Shown here: positions 42,654-56,652 of the stretch, in pieces | Layout of the letters: the number at the start of each line of letters is the position of its first letter | How positions within the stretch are numbered: position 1 is the stretch's first letter | Source of the DNA: Brachionus manjavacas | Taxonomy: Eukaryota; Rotifera; Eurotatoria; Ploima; Brachionidae | Direction: 5' to 3' | DNA: 64,000 nt | Assembly: GCA_019054805.1 (NCBI GenBank) | Contig: JAHQIY010000026.1 | Coordinates: 372,001 to 436,000, forward strand | The notes under the pieces: model-generated | The model's input: the letters and a program-made list of their open reading frames with translations, nothing else | Databases searched by the model: none | What the model was told of the DNA's origin: nothing | Position numbers and translations under genes: made by a program

Positions 42654-43126
42654 ATCTACCTTCGTTTCACTCTTGTTGAGATTTTCTTACCGTTCTCCAG
42701 AATCTGTTTCTATCCATTTTGTACATTACGTTAGGTTTTCTCATTCGCCTTTCCTTCTTTTGATGCCTGTTTAACCTCTTTTGTCTTTAAAAATCCTTTT
42801 TTTCGTCAAGGAATGCTTTTTTTTTGGCTTTTTCAATGTTGCTCGCTTAGTTCTCTATATATGCAGCTACAATTCTATTATGTATTTTTTGTATTTCCAC
42901 ATTCCACCAATACTTTTTCCTATTTTTTTCTTTTTATTTTCTTTTGAATTTTCATTTTTGACTTGGTTTGATGTTTTTATAACTGCATTCAGTATTGCTG
43001 AGGACATTTCGTTGATGATGTTGCTAAGCTTAATTTTAATAATTTTACAATCGGTTTCATTGTGAAGATCGTTGAATTTCTCTTCGAACTCAGCGAGGTG
43101 ATTTTCAGCTTTTTGTTGATATAATT

Positions 43127-43459
43127 CTATTTCTGACGGTTTTTCCCAGTTAATTTTCCCAGCCTCTTGATGGGTTTTGTTGCGAAAATTTTTGGAAAGC
43201 TGTCCATCACGTGCATTTGGTATTCACTATTAATTGCAAGATTGTCTCCTAAGTTTGATTTGTCTTCTAATATTTCAATCATTTTCACATTTATATCTCC
43301 TTTGACTGATATTATGTGGTCTATCCAGCTTTTTTTGACAACTCCATTTTGTTGTTTCATGCTATAAGAATAGGTATTGCTTTTAACGAGTTTTAAATCG
43401 GCGAGTTCTAAATTATTTTCATCTAAGAAGCATTTTAATTTAGTTGTTTTAAAGCACAT
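43127..43459 (-). pseudogene. Endonuclease C-terminal part (copy C)
   Basis: Open 110-codon frame with KCFLDENNLELADLK, SWIDHIISVKGDIN and DNLAINSEYQ. The His of the DHLAI motif in copy B is Asn here, which would remove a catalytic residue. Confidence 0.75.
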
Positions 43460-44477
43460 TCTGCCAACGTCTGTATTTAGGTCTCCGTAATTAATAAGTC
43501 CATATTCTTGCTACTTAGCTCATCTATAATAGTTTGTAGCGTTTCGAGTTCATTTTCAAAGTTTATACTATTTTTGTTTGGGTTGCCATCATGAATAAGA
43601 TACGTGTTAATAATGGCTAGATTTTTAAGCTTAAGTAACCCTATCCTATCGCTATAGAACTTAACTGAACATTTTAAGCCTTTTTATATAATAAAGCCGG
43701 GTCCACCTGATGATCTTCCTATATTTAATGTTATTGTTGCCTTTTTATAAAAGATACGTTTATCTTTAACGTAAATTAAGCCATCGATTTGAGCTTTGCT
43801 TGTAAGCCATGCCTCTTGAATGCACACAACATCATTGTGTAGGGATAGCTTATTCATGAACACTTGGTTATTTTTTGCACCATTGATATTAATTGTGGCA
43901 ATGCGTAGTAATTTTTTAAAGCTGGTGAGGTTATCAATGTGTTTAGGTAATTGCTATTGTTGCTTGCTATTTATTTTTAGTAAAAGATCTTTCAGTTCCG
44001 GGTGGTTTTTATCTAATTTACTATTTAAATTAGTTTCCATTTCAACCATTTGATTTTTCTCAATCTGTATATCATTTTGTAAGGCTGATATGTTCGTTTT
44101 TACATTTTCCATATCCGTAACTATCTTGGTAACGTTTTGTTTAATTGTTTTTATTTCTTGTTCATGAATTTTGAACTTGTTATCTATATGTAATAAGTTG
44201 TTAATCACGCTTTTTTCAATCATGTCATTGACTGTCTTTGTATCAATTTCGTTTGACGCTACATCATCAGGATTTTTAAAACGCTTTATTTCAGTTCGTT
44301 TTGAGATTATTGCTTCACCTAGAAGTATCTCAATCATGTATCCATTCATGGCTAAAGTTTTTTAAATTATCTTATCGCATATTTCGTCATTGCAGCAATG
44401 TTTCCAGCAACATATTACACATTTCGGTTGTTCGGTGCACAATTTTTTTGTAAAGTCATTTGATCCACATTTAAAAC

Positions 44478-44957
44478 ATTAATGTAATTTGATCAAAAGA
44501 GTAAAAAATATTATGGAAAATCATAAATATGCAGGATTTAATTAAGATATAAAATTTAAAATGAGGACAAAAATGTGGATTAAAAGATGAATTTGTTAAA
44601 TCGGACGAGGAAAATAAACTTTTAGATGATAAAATAAAATAAAAAAAATGCTGTCCTTTTCCAAAAGGTGATGGTAATGAAAATAAAGATATAAAGAAGA
44701 GAAAACATTTTGTGCTATCTCAATAGGTATTATTTCATGAAAAAGTTTGTTCATTTTTAAGAAAAATTTTGATAGTTTTTTTTTAATTTTTTGTATAAGT
44801 TAATTGCCAATTAAAGAAAAAATTGGAAGTACAGTTGTAAACATTACTTTTAAGCAAATTCCAACAAAAAATATCAAGTTGCTTCAAAGCAGTCGTTTGA
44901 TTGATGTTCAACTTGATACTAATCATTTAACTAAAAATGATGATCTTTTCAACATAT
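44478..44957 (+). pseudogene. Truncated C2HC-gene segment of the composite repeat
   Basis: Begins GTAATTTGATCAAAAGAG (colinear with 16565 onward in the copy B unit). It keeps EENKLLDDKIK, the finger remnant CPFPKGDGNENKDLKKRKH and a 69-codon open frame containing KIGSTVVNITFKQIPTKN and KNDDLFNISF, and then meets the TTTA tail of array unit 1. The second finger Cys is lost (PNC to PKG). Confidence 0.6.
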
Positions 44958-44985
44958 CGTTTATTTATTTATTTATTAAATTAAA

Positions 44986-46930
44986 GTTTAAGGTCGCTTT
45001 CCGACCAATTTAGACTGCACCATTAAATAAGGTGCAAATCGATAATATTTCCTTCAGTTTGTTTTATTCTAGTTTGTTCAGTTCTTGTGAGATCAAGGTT
45101 CTCAATTCCGGACATTAGAACTGGTCTCACGAAAGTCTTAAAGAGGTGCCCATTTAGGTATGGGTTTGATTGTTTAGTCCATATTTCCATTGATTTTAGT
45201 CGTGCTGATGAACGTAAAGCTAATCTTATTCTTTTATCAAGGTGTGTTTTGTTCCTGTTAGTATCATGGATTTCAACCCCTAAGTATTTCACACTATCTA
45301 CCTTTTTTATTTGCACACCATCAAGTGTTAGTTCCTCTTGACATATGTCCTCTAATTGGTTACTTTTTGAGCAACTGCATTTTTTGTTTCATATCATTAG
45401 GATTAAACTTGATAACCATTTTTTTGCCATATTTTTCTACTACTTCGAGTTGTTTTTGTAATCCTCTTTTTGTTTGGCTCAGTATGAGGATATCGTCGGC
45501 ATAGCAAATAACGTTTATCCTTTGACCATTTGGTTCTACTCCAACGTCTAGTTTTTCAATGTCTCCAATCAATCTCTCCAAGTAGATAGAAAATTGTTTA
45601 GGTGAGAGTGGTCCTCCCTGTTTGACACCAATGCTATTAATTTGATATTGAATAATCTGAATATTCATTTTCATTTGAGACTATTCTTTTTATAAAAGAT
45701 ACGTTTATCTTTAACGTAAATTAAGCCATCGATTTGAGCTTTGCTTGTAAGCCATGCCTCTTGAATGCACACAACATCATTGTGTAGGGATAGCTTATTC
45801 ATGAACACTTGGTTATTTTTTGCACCATTGATATTAATTGTGGCAATGCGTAGTAATTTTTTAAAGCTGGTGAGGTTATCAATGTGTTTAGGTAATTGCT
45901 ATTGTTGCTTGCTATTTATTTTTAGTAAAAGATCTTTCAGTTCCGGGTGGTTTTTATCTAATTTACTATTTATATTAGTTTCCATTTCAACCATTTGATT
46001 TTTCTCAATCTGCATATCATTTTGTAAGGCTGATATGTTCGTTTTTACATTTTCCATATCCGTAACTATCTTGGTAACGTTTTGTTTAATTGTTTTTATT
46101 TCTTGTTCATGAATTTTTAACTTGTTATCTATATGTAATAATTTGTTAATCACGCTTTTTTCAATCATGTCATTGACTGTCTTTCTATCAATTTCGTTTG
46201 ACGCTACATCATCAGGATTTTTAAAACGCTTTATTTCAGTTCGTTTTTAGATTATTGCTTCACCTAGAAGTATCTCAATCATGTATCCATTCATAGCTAA
46301 AGTTTTTTAAATTATCTTATCGCATATTTCCTCATTGCAGCAATGTTTCCAGCAACATATTACACATTTCGGTTGTTCGGTGCACAATTTTTTTGTATAG
46401 TCATTTGATCCACATTTAAAACATTAATGTAATTTGATCAAAAGAGTAAAAAATATTATGGAAAATCATAAATATGCAGGATTTAATTAAGATATAAAAT
46501 TTAAAATGAGGACAAAAATGTGGATTAAAAGATGAATTTGTTAAATCGGACGAGGAAAATAAACTTTTGGATGATAAAATAACATAAAAAAAATGCTGTC
46601 CTTTTCCAAACGGTGATGGTAATGAAAATAAAGATTTAAAGAAGAGAAAACATTTTGTGCTATCTCAATGGGTATTATTTCATGAAAAAGTTTGTTGATT
46701 TTTAAGAAAAATTTTGATAGTTTTTTTTTAATTTTTTGTATAAGTTAATTGTCAATTAAAGAAAAAATTGGAAGTACAATTGTAAACATTACTTTTAAGC
46801 AAATTCCAACAAAAAATATCAAGTTGTTTCAAAGCAGTCGTTTGATTGATGTTCAACTTGATACTAATCATTTAACTAAAAATGATGATCTTTTCAACAT
46901 ATCGTTTATTTATTTATTTATTAAATTAAA
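44986..46930 (-). mobile_element. Array unit 1
   Basis: RT fragment open at 45674-45360 (104 codons, GVKQGGPLSP and YADD) and thumb part at 45316-45023. ORF1 coiled coil limited to 89 codons (46168-45899) by a TTTTTAG change upstream. Confidence 0.85.
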
Positions 46931-48871
46931 GTTTAAGGTCGCTTTCCGACCAATTTAGACTGCACCATTAAATAAGTAGCAAATCGATAATATTTCCTTC
47001 AGTTTGTTTTATTCTAGTTTGTTCAGTTCTTGTGAGATCAAGGTTCTCAATTCCGGACATTAGAACTGGTCTCACGAAAGTCTTAAAGAGGTGCCCATTT
47101 AGGTATGGGTTTGATTGTTTAGTCCATATTTCCATTGATTTTAGTCGTGCTGATGAACGTAAAGCTAATCTTATTCTTTTATCAAGGTGTGTTTTATTCC
47201 TGTTAGTATCATGGATTTCAACCCCTAAGTATTTCACACTATCTACCTTTTTTATTTGCACACCATCAAGTATTAGTTCCTCTTGTCCTCTAATTGGTAA
47301 CTTTTTGAGCGTCTGCATTTTTTGCTTCATATCATTAGGATTAAACTTGATAACCATTTTTTTGCCATATTTTTCTACTACTTCGAGTTGTTTTTGTAAT
47401 CCTCTTTTTGTTTGGCTCAGTATGAGGATATCGTCGGCATAGCAAAAAACGTTTATCCTTTGACCATTTGGTTCTACTCCAACGTCTAGTTTTTCAATGT
47501 CTCCAATCAATCTCTCCAAGTAGATAGAAAATTGTTTAGGTGAGAGTGGTCCTCCATTTTTGACACCAATGCTATTAATTTGATATTGAATAATCTGAAC
47601 ATTCATTTTCATTTGAGACTATTCTTTTTATAAAAGATACGTTTATCTTTAACGTAAATTAAGCCATCGATTTGAGCTTTGCTTGTAAGCCATGCCTCTT
47701 GAATGCACACAACATCATTGTGTAGGGATAGCTTATTCATGAACACTTGGTTATTTTTTGCACCATTGATATTAATTGTGGCAATGCGTAGTAATTTTTT
47801 AAAGCTGGTGAGGTTATCAATGTGTTTAGGTAATTGCTATTGTTGCTTGCTATTTATTTTTAGTAAAAGATCTTTCAGTTCCGGGTGGTTTTTATCTAAT
47901 TTACTATTTATATTAGTTTCCATTTCAACCATTTGATTTTTCTCAATCTGTATATCATTTTGTAAGGCTGATATGTTCGTTTTTACATTTTCCATATCCG
48001 TAACTATCTTGGTAACGTTTTGTTTAATTGTTTTTATTTCTTGTTCATGAATTTTGAACTTGTTATCTATTTGTAATAATTTGTTAATCACGCTTTTTTC
48101 AATCATGTCATTGACTGTCTTTCTATCAATTTCGTTTGACGCTACATCATCAGGATTTTTAAAACGCTTTATTTCAGTTCGTTTTGAGATTATTGCTTCA
48201 CCTAGAAGTATCTCAATCATGTATCCATTCATGGCTAAAGTTTTTTAAATTATCTTATCGCATATTTTTCGTCATTGCAGCAATGTTTCCAGCAACATAT
48301 TACACATTTCGGTTGTTCGGTGCACAATTTTTTTGTAAAGTCATTTGATCCACATTTAAAACATTAATGTAATTTGATCAAAAGAGTAAAAAATATTATG
48401 GAAAATCATAAATATGCGGGATTTAATTAAGATATAAAATTTAAAATGAGGACAAAAAAGTGTGGATTAAAAGATGAATTTGTTAAATCGGACGAGGAAA
48501 ATAAACTTTTAGATGATAAAATAAAATAAAAAAAATGCTGTCCTTTTCCAAAAGGTGATGGTAATGAAAATAAAGATTTAAAGAAGAGAAAACATTTTGT
48601 GCTATCTCAATAGGTATTATTTCATGAAAAAGTTTGTTCATTTTTAAGAAAAATTTGATAGTTTTTTTTTAATTTTTTGTATAAGTTAATTGCCAATTAA
48701 AGAAAAAATTGGAAGTACAATTGTAAACATTACTTTTAAGCAAATTCCAACAAAAAATATCAAGTTGTTTCAAAGCAGTCGTTTGATTGATGTTCAACTT
48801 GATACTAATCATTTAACTAAAAATGATGATCTTTTCAACATATCGTTTATTTATTTATTTATTAAATTAAA
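46931..48871 (-). mobile_element. Array unit 2 (longest RT frame)
   Basis: An uninterrupted 214-codon RT frame (47612-46968) runs from KMNVQIIQYQ through CYADDILIL to the element's C-terminus. Motif B reads VKNGGPLSP. The 131-codon ORF1 coiled coil is open (48232-47837). It still lacks motif A and the rest of the endonuclease. Confidence 0.85.
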
Positions 48872-50816
48872 GTTTAAGGTCGCTTTCCGACCAATTTAGA
48901 CTGCACCATTAAATAAGTAGCAAATCGATAATATTTTCTTCAGTTTGTTTTATTCTAGTTTGTTCAGTTCTTGTGAGATCAAGGTTCTCAATTCCGGACA
49001 TTAGAACTGGTCTCACGAAAGTCTTAAAGAGGTGCCCATTTAGGTATGGGTTTGTTTGTTTAGTCCATATTTCCATTGATTTTAGTCATGCTGATGAACG
49101 TAAAGCTAATCATATTCTTTTATCAAGGTGTGTTTTGTTCCTGTTAGTATCATGGATTTCAACCCCTAAGTATTTCACACTATCTACCTTTTTTATTTGC
49201 ACACCATCAAGTGTTAGTTCCTCTTGACATATGTCCTCTAATTGGTTACTTTTTGAGCGTCTGCATTTTTTGTTTCATATCATTAGGATTAAACTTGATA
49301 ACCGTTTTTTTGCCATATTTTTCTACTACTTCGAGTTGTTTTTGTAATCCTCTTTTTGTTTGGCTCAGTATGAGGATATCGTCGGCAAAGCAAATAACGT
49401 TTATCCTTTGAACATTTTGATCTACTCCAACGTCTAGTTTTTCAATGTCTCCAATCAATCTCTCCAAGTAGATAGAAAATTGTTTAGGTGAGAGTGGTCC
49501 TCCCTGTTTGACACCAATGCTATTAATTTGATATTGAATAATCTGAATATTCATTTTCATTTGAGAATATTCTTTTTATAAAAGATACGTTTATCTTTAA
49601 CGTAAATTAAGCCATCGATTTGAGCTTTGCTTGTAAGCCATGCCTCTTGAATGCACACAACATCATTGTGTAGGGATAGCTTATTCATGAACACTTGGTT
49701 ATTTTTTGCACCATTGATATTAATTGTGGCAATGCGTAGTAATTTTTTATAGCTGGTGAGGTTATCAATGTGTTTAGGTAATTGCTATTGTTGCTTGCTA
49801 TTTATTTTTAGTAAAAGATCTTTCAGTTCCGGGTGGTTTTTATCTAATTTACTATTTAAATTAGTTTCCATTTCAACCATTTGATTTTTCTCAATCTGTA
49901 TATCATTTTGTAAGGCTGATATGTTCGTTTTTACATTTTCCATATCCGTAACTATCTTGGTAACGTTTTGTTTAATTGTTTTTATTTCTTGTTCATGAAT
50001 TTTGAACTTGTTATCTATATGTAATAAGTTGTTAATCACGCTTTTTTCAATCATGTCATTGACTGTCTTTGTATCAATTTCGTTTGACGCTACATCATCA
50101 GGATTTTTAAAACGCTTTATTTCAGTTCGTTTTGAGATTATTGCTTCACCTAGAAGTATCTCAATCATATATCCATTCATGTCTAAAGTTTTTTAAATTA
50201 TCTTATCGCATATTTCGTCATTGCAGCAATGTTTCCAGCAACATATTACACATTTCGGTTGTTCGGTGCACAATTTTTTTGTATAGTCATTTGATCCACA
50301 TTTAAAACATTAATGTAATTTGATCATAAGAGTAAAAAATATTATGGAAAATCATAAATATGCAGGATTTAATTAAGATATAAAATTTAAAATGAGGACA
50401 AAAATGTGGATTAAAAGATGAATTTGTTAAATCGGACGAGGAAAATAAACTTTTGGATGATAAAATAACATAAAAAAAATGCTGTCCTTTTCCAAACGGT
50501 GATGGTAATGAAAATAAAGATTTAAAGAAGAGAAAACATTTTGTGCTATCTCAATGGGTATTATTTCATGAAAAAGTTTGTTCATTTTTAAGAAAAATTT
50601 TGATAGTTTTTTTTTAATTTTTTGTATAAGTTAATTGCCAATTAAAGAAAAAATTGGAAGTACAATTGTAAACATTACTTTTAAGCAAATTCCAACAAAA
50701 AATATCAAGTTGTTTCAAAGCAGTCGTTTGATTGATGTTCAACTTGATACTAATCATTTAACTAAAAATGATGATCTTTTCAACATATCGTTTATTTATT
50801 TATTTATTAAATTAAA
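48872..50816 (-). mobile_element. Array unit 3 (YADD changed to FADD)
   Basis: The RT frame 49560-49246 reads ICFADDILIL, with Phe replacing the Tyr of YADD. ORF1 coiled coil open at 50180-49785. Confidence 0.85.
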
Positions 50817-52760
50817 GTTTAAGGTCGCTTTCCGACCAATTTAGACTGCACCATTAAATAAGTAGCAAATCGATAATATTTTCTTCAGTTTGTTTTATTC
50901 TAGTTTGTTCAGTTCTTGTGAGATCAAGGTTCTCAATTCCGGACATTAGAACTGGTCTCACGAAAGTCTTAAAGAGGTGCCCATTTAGGTATGGGTTTGT
51001 TTGTTTAGTCCATATTTCCATTGATTTTAGTCATGCTGATGAACGTAAAGCTAATCATATTCTTTTATCAAGGTGTGTTTTGTTCCTGTTAGTATCATGG
51101 ATTTCAACCCCTAAGTATTTCACACTATCTACCTTTTTTATTTGCACACCATCAAGTGTTAGTTCCTCTTGACATATGTCCTCTAATTGGTTACTTTTTG
51201 AGCGTCTGCATTTTTTGTTTCATATCATTAGGATTAAACTTGATAACCGTTTTTTTGCCATATTTTTCTACTACTTCGAGTTGTTTTTGTAATCCTCTTT
51301 TGTTTGGCTCAGTATGAGGATATCGTCGGCATAGCAAATAACGTTTATCCTTTGACCATTTGGTTATACTCCAACGTCTAGTTTTTCAATGTCTCCAATC
51401 AATCTCTCCAAGTAGATAGAAAATTGTTTAGGTGAGAGTGGTCCTCCCTGTTTGACACCAATGCTATTAATTTGATATTGAATAATCTGAATATTCATTT
51501 TCATTTGAGACTATTCTTTTTATAAAAGATACGTTTATCTTTAACGTAAATTAAGCCATCGATTTGAGCTTTGCTTGTAAGCCATGCCTCTTGAATGCAC
51601 ACAACATCATTGTGTAGGGATAGCTTATTCATGAACACTTGGTTATTTTTTGCACCATTGATATTAATTGTGGCAATGCGTAGTAATTTTTTAAAGCTGG
51701 TGAGGTTATCAATGTGTTTAGGTAATTGCTATTGTTGCTTGCTATTTATTTTTAGTAAAAGATCTTTCAGTTCCGGGTGGTTTTTATCTAATTTACTATT
51801 TATATTAGTTTCCATTTCAACCATTTGATTTCTCTCAATCTGTATATCATTTTGTAAGGCTGATATGTTCGTTTTTACATTTTCCATATCCGTAACTATC
51901 TTGGTAACGTTTTGTTTAATTGTTTTTATTTCTTGTTCATGAATTTTGAACTTGTTATCTATATGTAATAATTTGTTAATCACGCTTTTTTCAATCATGT
52001 CATTGACTGTCTTTCTATCAATTTCGTTTGACGCTACATCATCAGGATTTTTAAAACGCTTTATTTAAGTTCTTTTTTAGATTATTGCTTCACCTAGAAG
52101 TATCTCAATCATGTATCCATTCATAGCTAAAGTTTTTTAAATTATCTTATCGCATATTTCCTCATTGCAGCAATGTTTCCAGCAACATATTACACATTTC
52201 GGTTGTTCGGTGCACAATTTTTTTGTATAGTCATTTGATCCACATTTAAAACATTAATGTAATTTGATCAAAAGAGTAAAAAATATTATGGAAAATCATA
52301 AATATGCATGATTTAATTAAGATATAAAATTTAAAATGAGGACAAAAATGTGGATTAAAAGATGAATTTGTTAAATCGGACGAGGAAAATAAACTTTTGG
52401 ATGATAAAATAACATAAAAAAAATGCTGTCCTTTTCCAAACGGTGATGGTAATGAAAATAAAGATTTAAAGAAGAGAAAAAATTTTGTGCTATCTCAATG
52501 GGTATTATTTCATGAAAAAGTTTGTTGATTTTTAAGAAAAATTTTAATAGTTTTTTTTTAATTTTTTGTATAAGTTAATTGTCAATTAAAGAAAAAATTG
52601 GAAGTACAATTGTAAACATTACTTTTAAGCAAATTCCAGCAAAAAATATCAAGTTGTTTCAAAGCAGTCGTTTGATTGATGTTCAACTTGATACTAATCA
52701 TTTAACTAAAAATGATGATCTTTTCAACATATCGTTTATTTATTTATTTATTAAATTAAA
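50817..52760 (-). mobile_element. Array unit 4
   Basis: The RT fragment is frameshifted near 51300. ORF1 fragment of 89 codons at 51998-51729. Confidence 0.85.
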
Positions 52761-54698
52761 GTTTAAGGTCGCTTTCCGACCAATTTAGACTGCACCATTA
52801 AATAAGTAGCAAATCGATAATATTTCCTTCAGTTTGTTTTATTCTAGTTTGTTCAGTTCTTGTGAGATCAAGGTTCTCAGTTTCGGACATTAGAACTGGT
52901 CTCACGAAAGTCTTAAAGAGGTGCCCATTTAGGTATGGGTTCGATTGTTTAGTCCATATTTCCATTGATTTTAGTCGTGTTGATGAACGTATGCTAATCT
53001 TATTCTTTTATCAAGGTGTGTTTTGTTCCTGTTAGTATCATGGATTTCAACACCTAAGTATTTCACACTATCTACCTTTTTTTTTTGCACACCATCAAGT
53101 ATTAGTTCCTCTTGACATATGTCCTCTAATTGGTTACTTTTTGAGCGTCTGCATTTTTTGTTTCATATCATTAGGATTAAACTTGATAACCATTTTTTTG
53201 CCATATTTTTCTACTATCTAGTTGTTTTTGTAATCCTATTTTTGTTTGGCTCAGTATGAGGATATCGTCGGCATAGCAAATAACGTTTATCCTTTGACCA
53301 TTTGGTTATACTCCAACGTCTAGTTTTTCAATGTCTCCAATCAATCTCTCCAAGTAGATAGAAAATTGTTTAGGTGAGAGTGGTCCTCCCTGTTTGACAC
53401 CAATGCTATTAATTTGATATTGAATAATCTGAATATTCATTTTCATTTGAGACTATTCTTTTTATAAAAGATACGTTTATCTTTAACGTAAATTAAGCCA
53501 TCGATTTGAGCTTTGCTTGTAAGCCATGCCTCTTGAATGCACACAACATCATTGTGTAGGGATAGCTTATTCATGAACACTTGGTTATTTTTTGCACCAT
53601 TGATATTAATTGTGGCAATGCGTAGTAATTTTTTAAAGCTGGTGAGGTTATCAATGTGTTTAGGTAATTGCTATTGTTGCTTGCTATTTATTTTTAGTAA
53701 AAGATCTTTCAGTTCCGGGTGGTTTTTATCTAATTTACTATTTATATTAGTTTCCATTTCAACCATTTGATTTTTCTCAATCTGCATATCATTTTGTAAG
53801 GCTGATATGTTCGTTTTTACATTTTCCATATCCGTAACTATCTTGGTAACGTTTTGTTTAATTGTTTTTATTTCTTGTTCATGAATTTTGAACTTGTTAT
53901 CTATATGTAATAATTTGTTAATCACGCTTTTTTCAATCATGTCATTGACTGTCTTTGTATCAATTTCGTTTGACGCTACATCATCAGGATTTTTAAAACG
54001 CTTTATTTCAGTTCGTTTTGAGATTATTGCTTCACCTAGAAGTATCTCAATCATGTATCCATTCATGGCTAAAGTTTTTTAAATTATCTTATCGCATATT
54101 TCGTCATTGCAGCAATGTTTCCAGCAACATATTACACATTTCGGTTGTTCGGTGCACAATTTTTTTGTAAAGTCATTTGATCCACATTTAAAACATTAAT
54201 GTAATTTGATCAAAAGAGTAAAAAATATTATGGAAAATCATAAATATGCGGGATTTAATTAAGATATAAAATTTAAAATGAGGACAAAAATGTGGATTAA
54301 AAGATGAATTTGTTAAATCGGACGAGGAAAATAAACTTTTAGATGATAAAATAAAATAAAAAAAATGCTGTCCTTTTCCAAAAGGTGATGGTAATGAAAA
54401 TAAAGATTTAAAGAAGAGAAAACATTTTGTGCTATCTCAATAGGTATTATTTCATGAAAAAGTTTGTTCATTTTTAAGAAAAATTTGATAGTTTTTTTAA
54501 TTTTTGTATAAGTTAATTGCCAATTAAAGAAAAAATTGGAAGTACAATTGTAAACATTACTTTTAAGCAAATTCCAACAAAAAATATCAAGTTGTTTCAA
54601 AGCAGTCGTTTGATTGATGTTCAACTTGATACTAATCATTTAACTAAAAATTATGATCTTTTCAACATATCGTTTATTTATTTATTTATTAAATTAAA
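52761..54698 (-). mobile_element. Array unit 5
   Basis: RT broken by a small deletion near 53215 (CTACTATCTAG) and by loss of bases near 52990. ORF1 coiled coil open, 131 codons, at 54066-53671. Confidence 0.85.
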
Positions 54699-56652
54699 GT
54701 TTAAGGTCGCTTTCCGACCAATTTAGACTGCACCATTAAATAAGTAGCAAATCGATAATATTTCCTTCAGTTTGTTTTATTCTAGTTTGTTCAGTTCTTG
54801 TGAGATCAAGGTTCTCAATTCCGGACATTAGAACTGGTCTCACGAAAGTCTTAAAGAGGTGCCCATTTAGGTATGGGTTTGATTGTTTAGTCCATATTTC
54901 CATTGATTTTAGTCGTGCTGATGAACGTAAAGCTAATCTTATTCTTTTATCAAGGTGTGTTTTGTTCCTGTTAGTATCATGGATTTCAACCCCTAAGTAT
55001 TTCACACTATCTACCTTTTTTATTTGCACACCATCAAGTATTAGTTCCTCTTGACATATGTCCTCTAATTGGTTACTTTTTGAGCGTTTGCATTTTTTGT
55101 TTTATATCATTAGGATTAAACTTGATAACCGTTTTTTTGCCATATTTTTCTACTACTTCGAGTTGTTTTTGTAATCCTCTTTTTGTTTGGCTCAGTATGA
55201 GGATATCGTCGGCATAGCAAATAACGTTTATCCTTTGACCATTTGGTTATACTCTAACGTCTAGTTTTTCAATGTCTCCAATCAATCTCTCCAAGTAGAT
55301 AGAAAATTGTTTAGGTGAGAGTGGTCCTCCTGTTTGACACCAATGCTATTAATTTGATATTGAATAATCTGAATATTCATTTTCATTTGAGACTATTCTT
55401 TTTATAAAAGATACGTTTATCTTTAACGTAAATTAAGCCATCGATTTGAGCTTTGCTTGTAAGCCATGCCTCTTGAATGCACACAACATCATTGTGTAGG
55501 GATAGCTTATTCATGAACACTTGGTTATTTTTTGCACCATTGATATTAATTGTGGCAATGCGTAGTAATTTTTTAAAGCTGGTGAGGTTATCAATGTGTT
55601 TAGGTAATTGCTATTGTTGCTTGCTATTTATTTTTAGTAAAAGATCTTTCAGTTCCGGGTGGTTTTTATCTAATTTACTATTTATATTAGTTTCCATTTC
55701 AACCATTTGATTTTTCTCAATCTGCATATCATTTTGTAAGGCTGATATGTTCGTTTTTACATTTTCCATATCCGTAACTATCTTGGTAACGTTTTTGTTT
55801 AATTGTTTTTATTTCTTGTTCATGAATTTTGAACTTGTTATCTATATGTAATAATTTGTTAATCACGCTTTTTTCAATCATGTCATTGACTGTCTTTCTA
55901 TCAATTTCGTTTGACGCTACATCATCAGGATTTTTAAAACGCTTTATTTCAGTTCGTTTTGAGATTATTGCTTCACCTAGAAGTATCTCAATCATGTATC
56001 CATTCATAGCTAAAGTTTTTTAAATTATCTTATCGCATATTTCGTCATTGCAGCAATGTTTCCAGCAACATATTACACATTTCGGTTGTTCGGTGCACAA
56101 TTTTTTTGTATAGTCATTTGATCCACATTTAAAACATTAATGTAATTTGATCATAAGAGTAAAAAATATTATGGAAAATCATAAATATGCAGGATTTAAT
56201 TAAGATATAAAATTTAAAATGAGGACAAAAATGTGGATTAAAAGATGAATTTGTTAAATCTGACGAGGAAAATAAACTTTTAGATGATAAAATAACATAA
56301 AAAAAATGCTGTCCTTTTCCAAACGGTGATGGTAATGAAAATAAAGATTTAAAGAAGAGAAAACATTTTGTGCTATCTCAATAGGTATTATTTCATGAAA
56401 AAGTTTGAAAAAACTTTCATTTTTAAGAAAAATTTTGATAGTTTTTTTTTAAATTTTTTGTATAAGTTAATTGTCAATTAAAGAAAAAATTGGAAGTACA
56501 ATTGTAAACATTACTTTTAAGCAAATTCCAACAAAAAATATCAAGTTGTTTCAAAGCAGTCGTTTGATTGATGTTCAACTTGATACTAATCATTTAACTA
56601 AAAATGATGATCTTTTCAACATATCGTTTATTTATTTATTTATTAAATTAAA
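54699..56652 (-). mobile_element. Array unit 6
   Basis: RT thumb frame open at 55029-54736. One C is missing in the GGPLSP region (55330). The ORF1 coiled coil is shifted by an extra T near 55795. An 11-bp insertion near 56400 in the C2HC segment makes this the longest unit. Confidence 0.85.

Larger units (their letters stand above)
41274..44477 (-). mobile_element. Non-LTR retrotransposon copy C (5'-truncated, EN-RT retained)
   Basis: Minus-strand copy colinear with copy B from the TTTA tail (41274-41295) to the third zinc knuckle of ORF1. Reverse transcriptase is read from 42653 down: LKNGTAVGFSDLSNEMF; CAIDASKAFDKIN at about 42060; CYADDILIL at about 41755. Endonuclease lies at about 43900-43127 (SWIDHIISVKG; DNLAI for the usual DHLAI). 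The ORF1 coiled coil is an open 131-codon frame at 44349-43954. Compared with the other copies it has a 72-bp loss near 41530. It ends at ACATTTAAAACA in the knuckle region, fused to the C2HC-gene segment. It is the undeleted parent type of the 1.94-kb array units. Confidence 0.85.

Noticed and set aside
54313-54639. 108-codon minus-strand frame in array unit 5
   Set aside because: Antisense to the plus-strand C2HC-gene segment; it is open only in this unit because of small indels, and other units have shorter or no versions.
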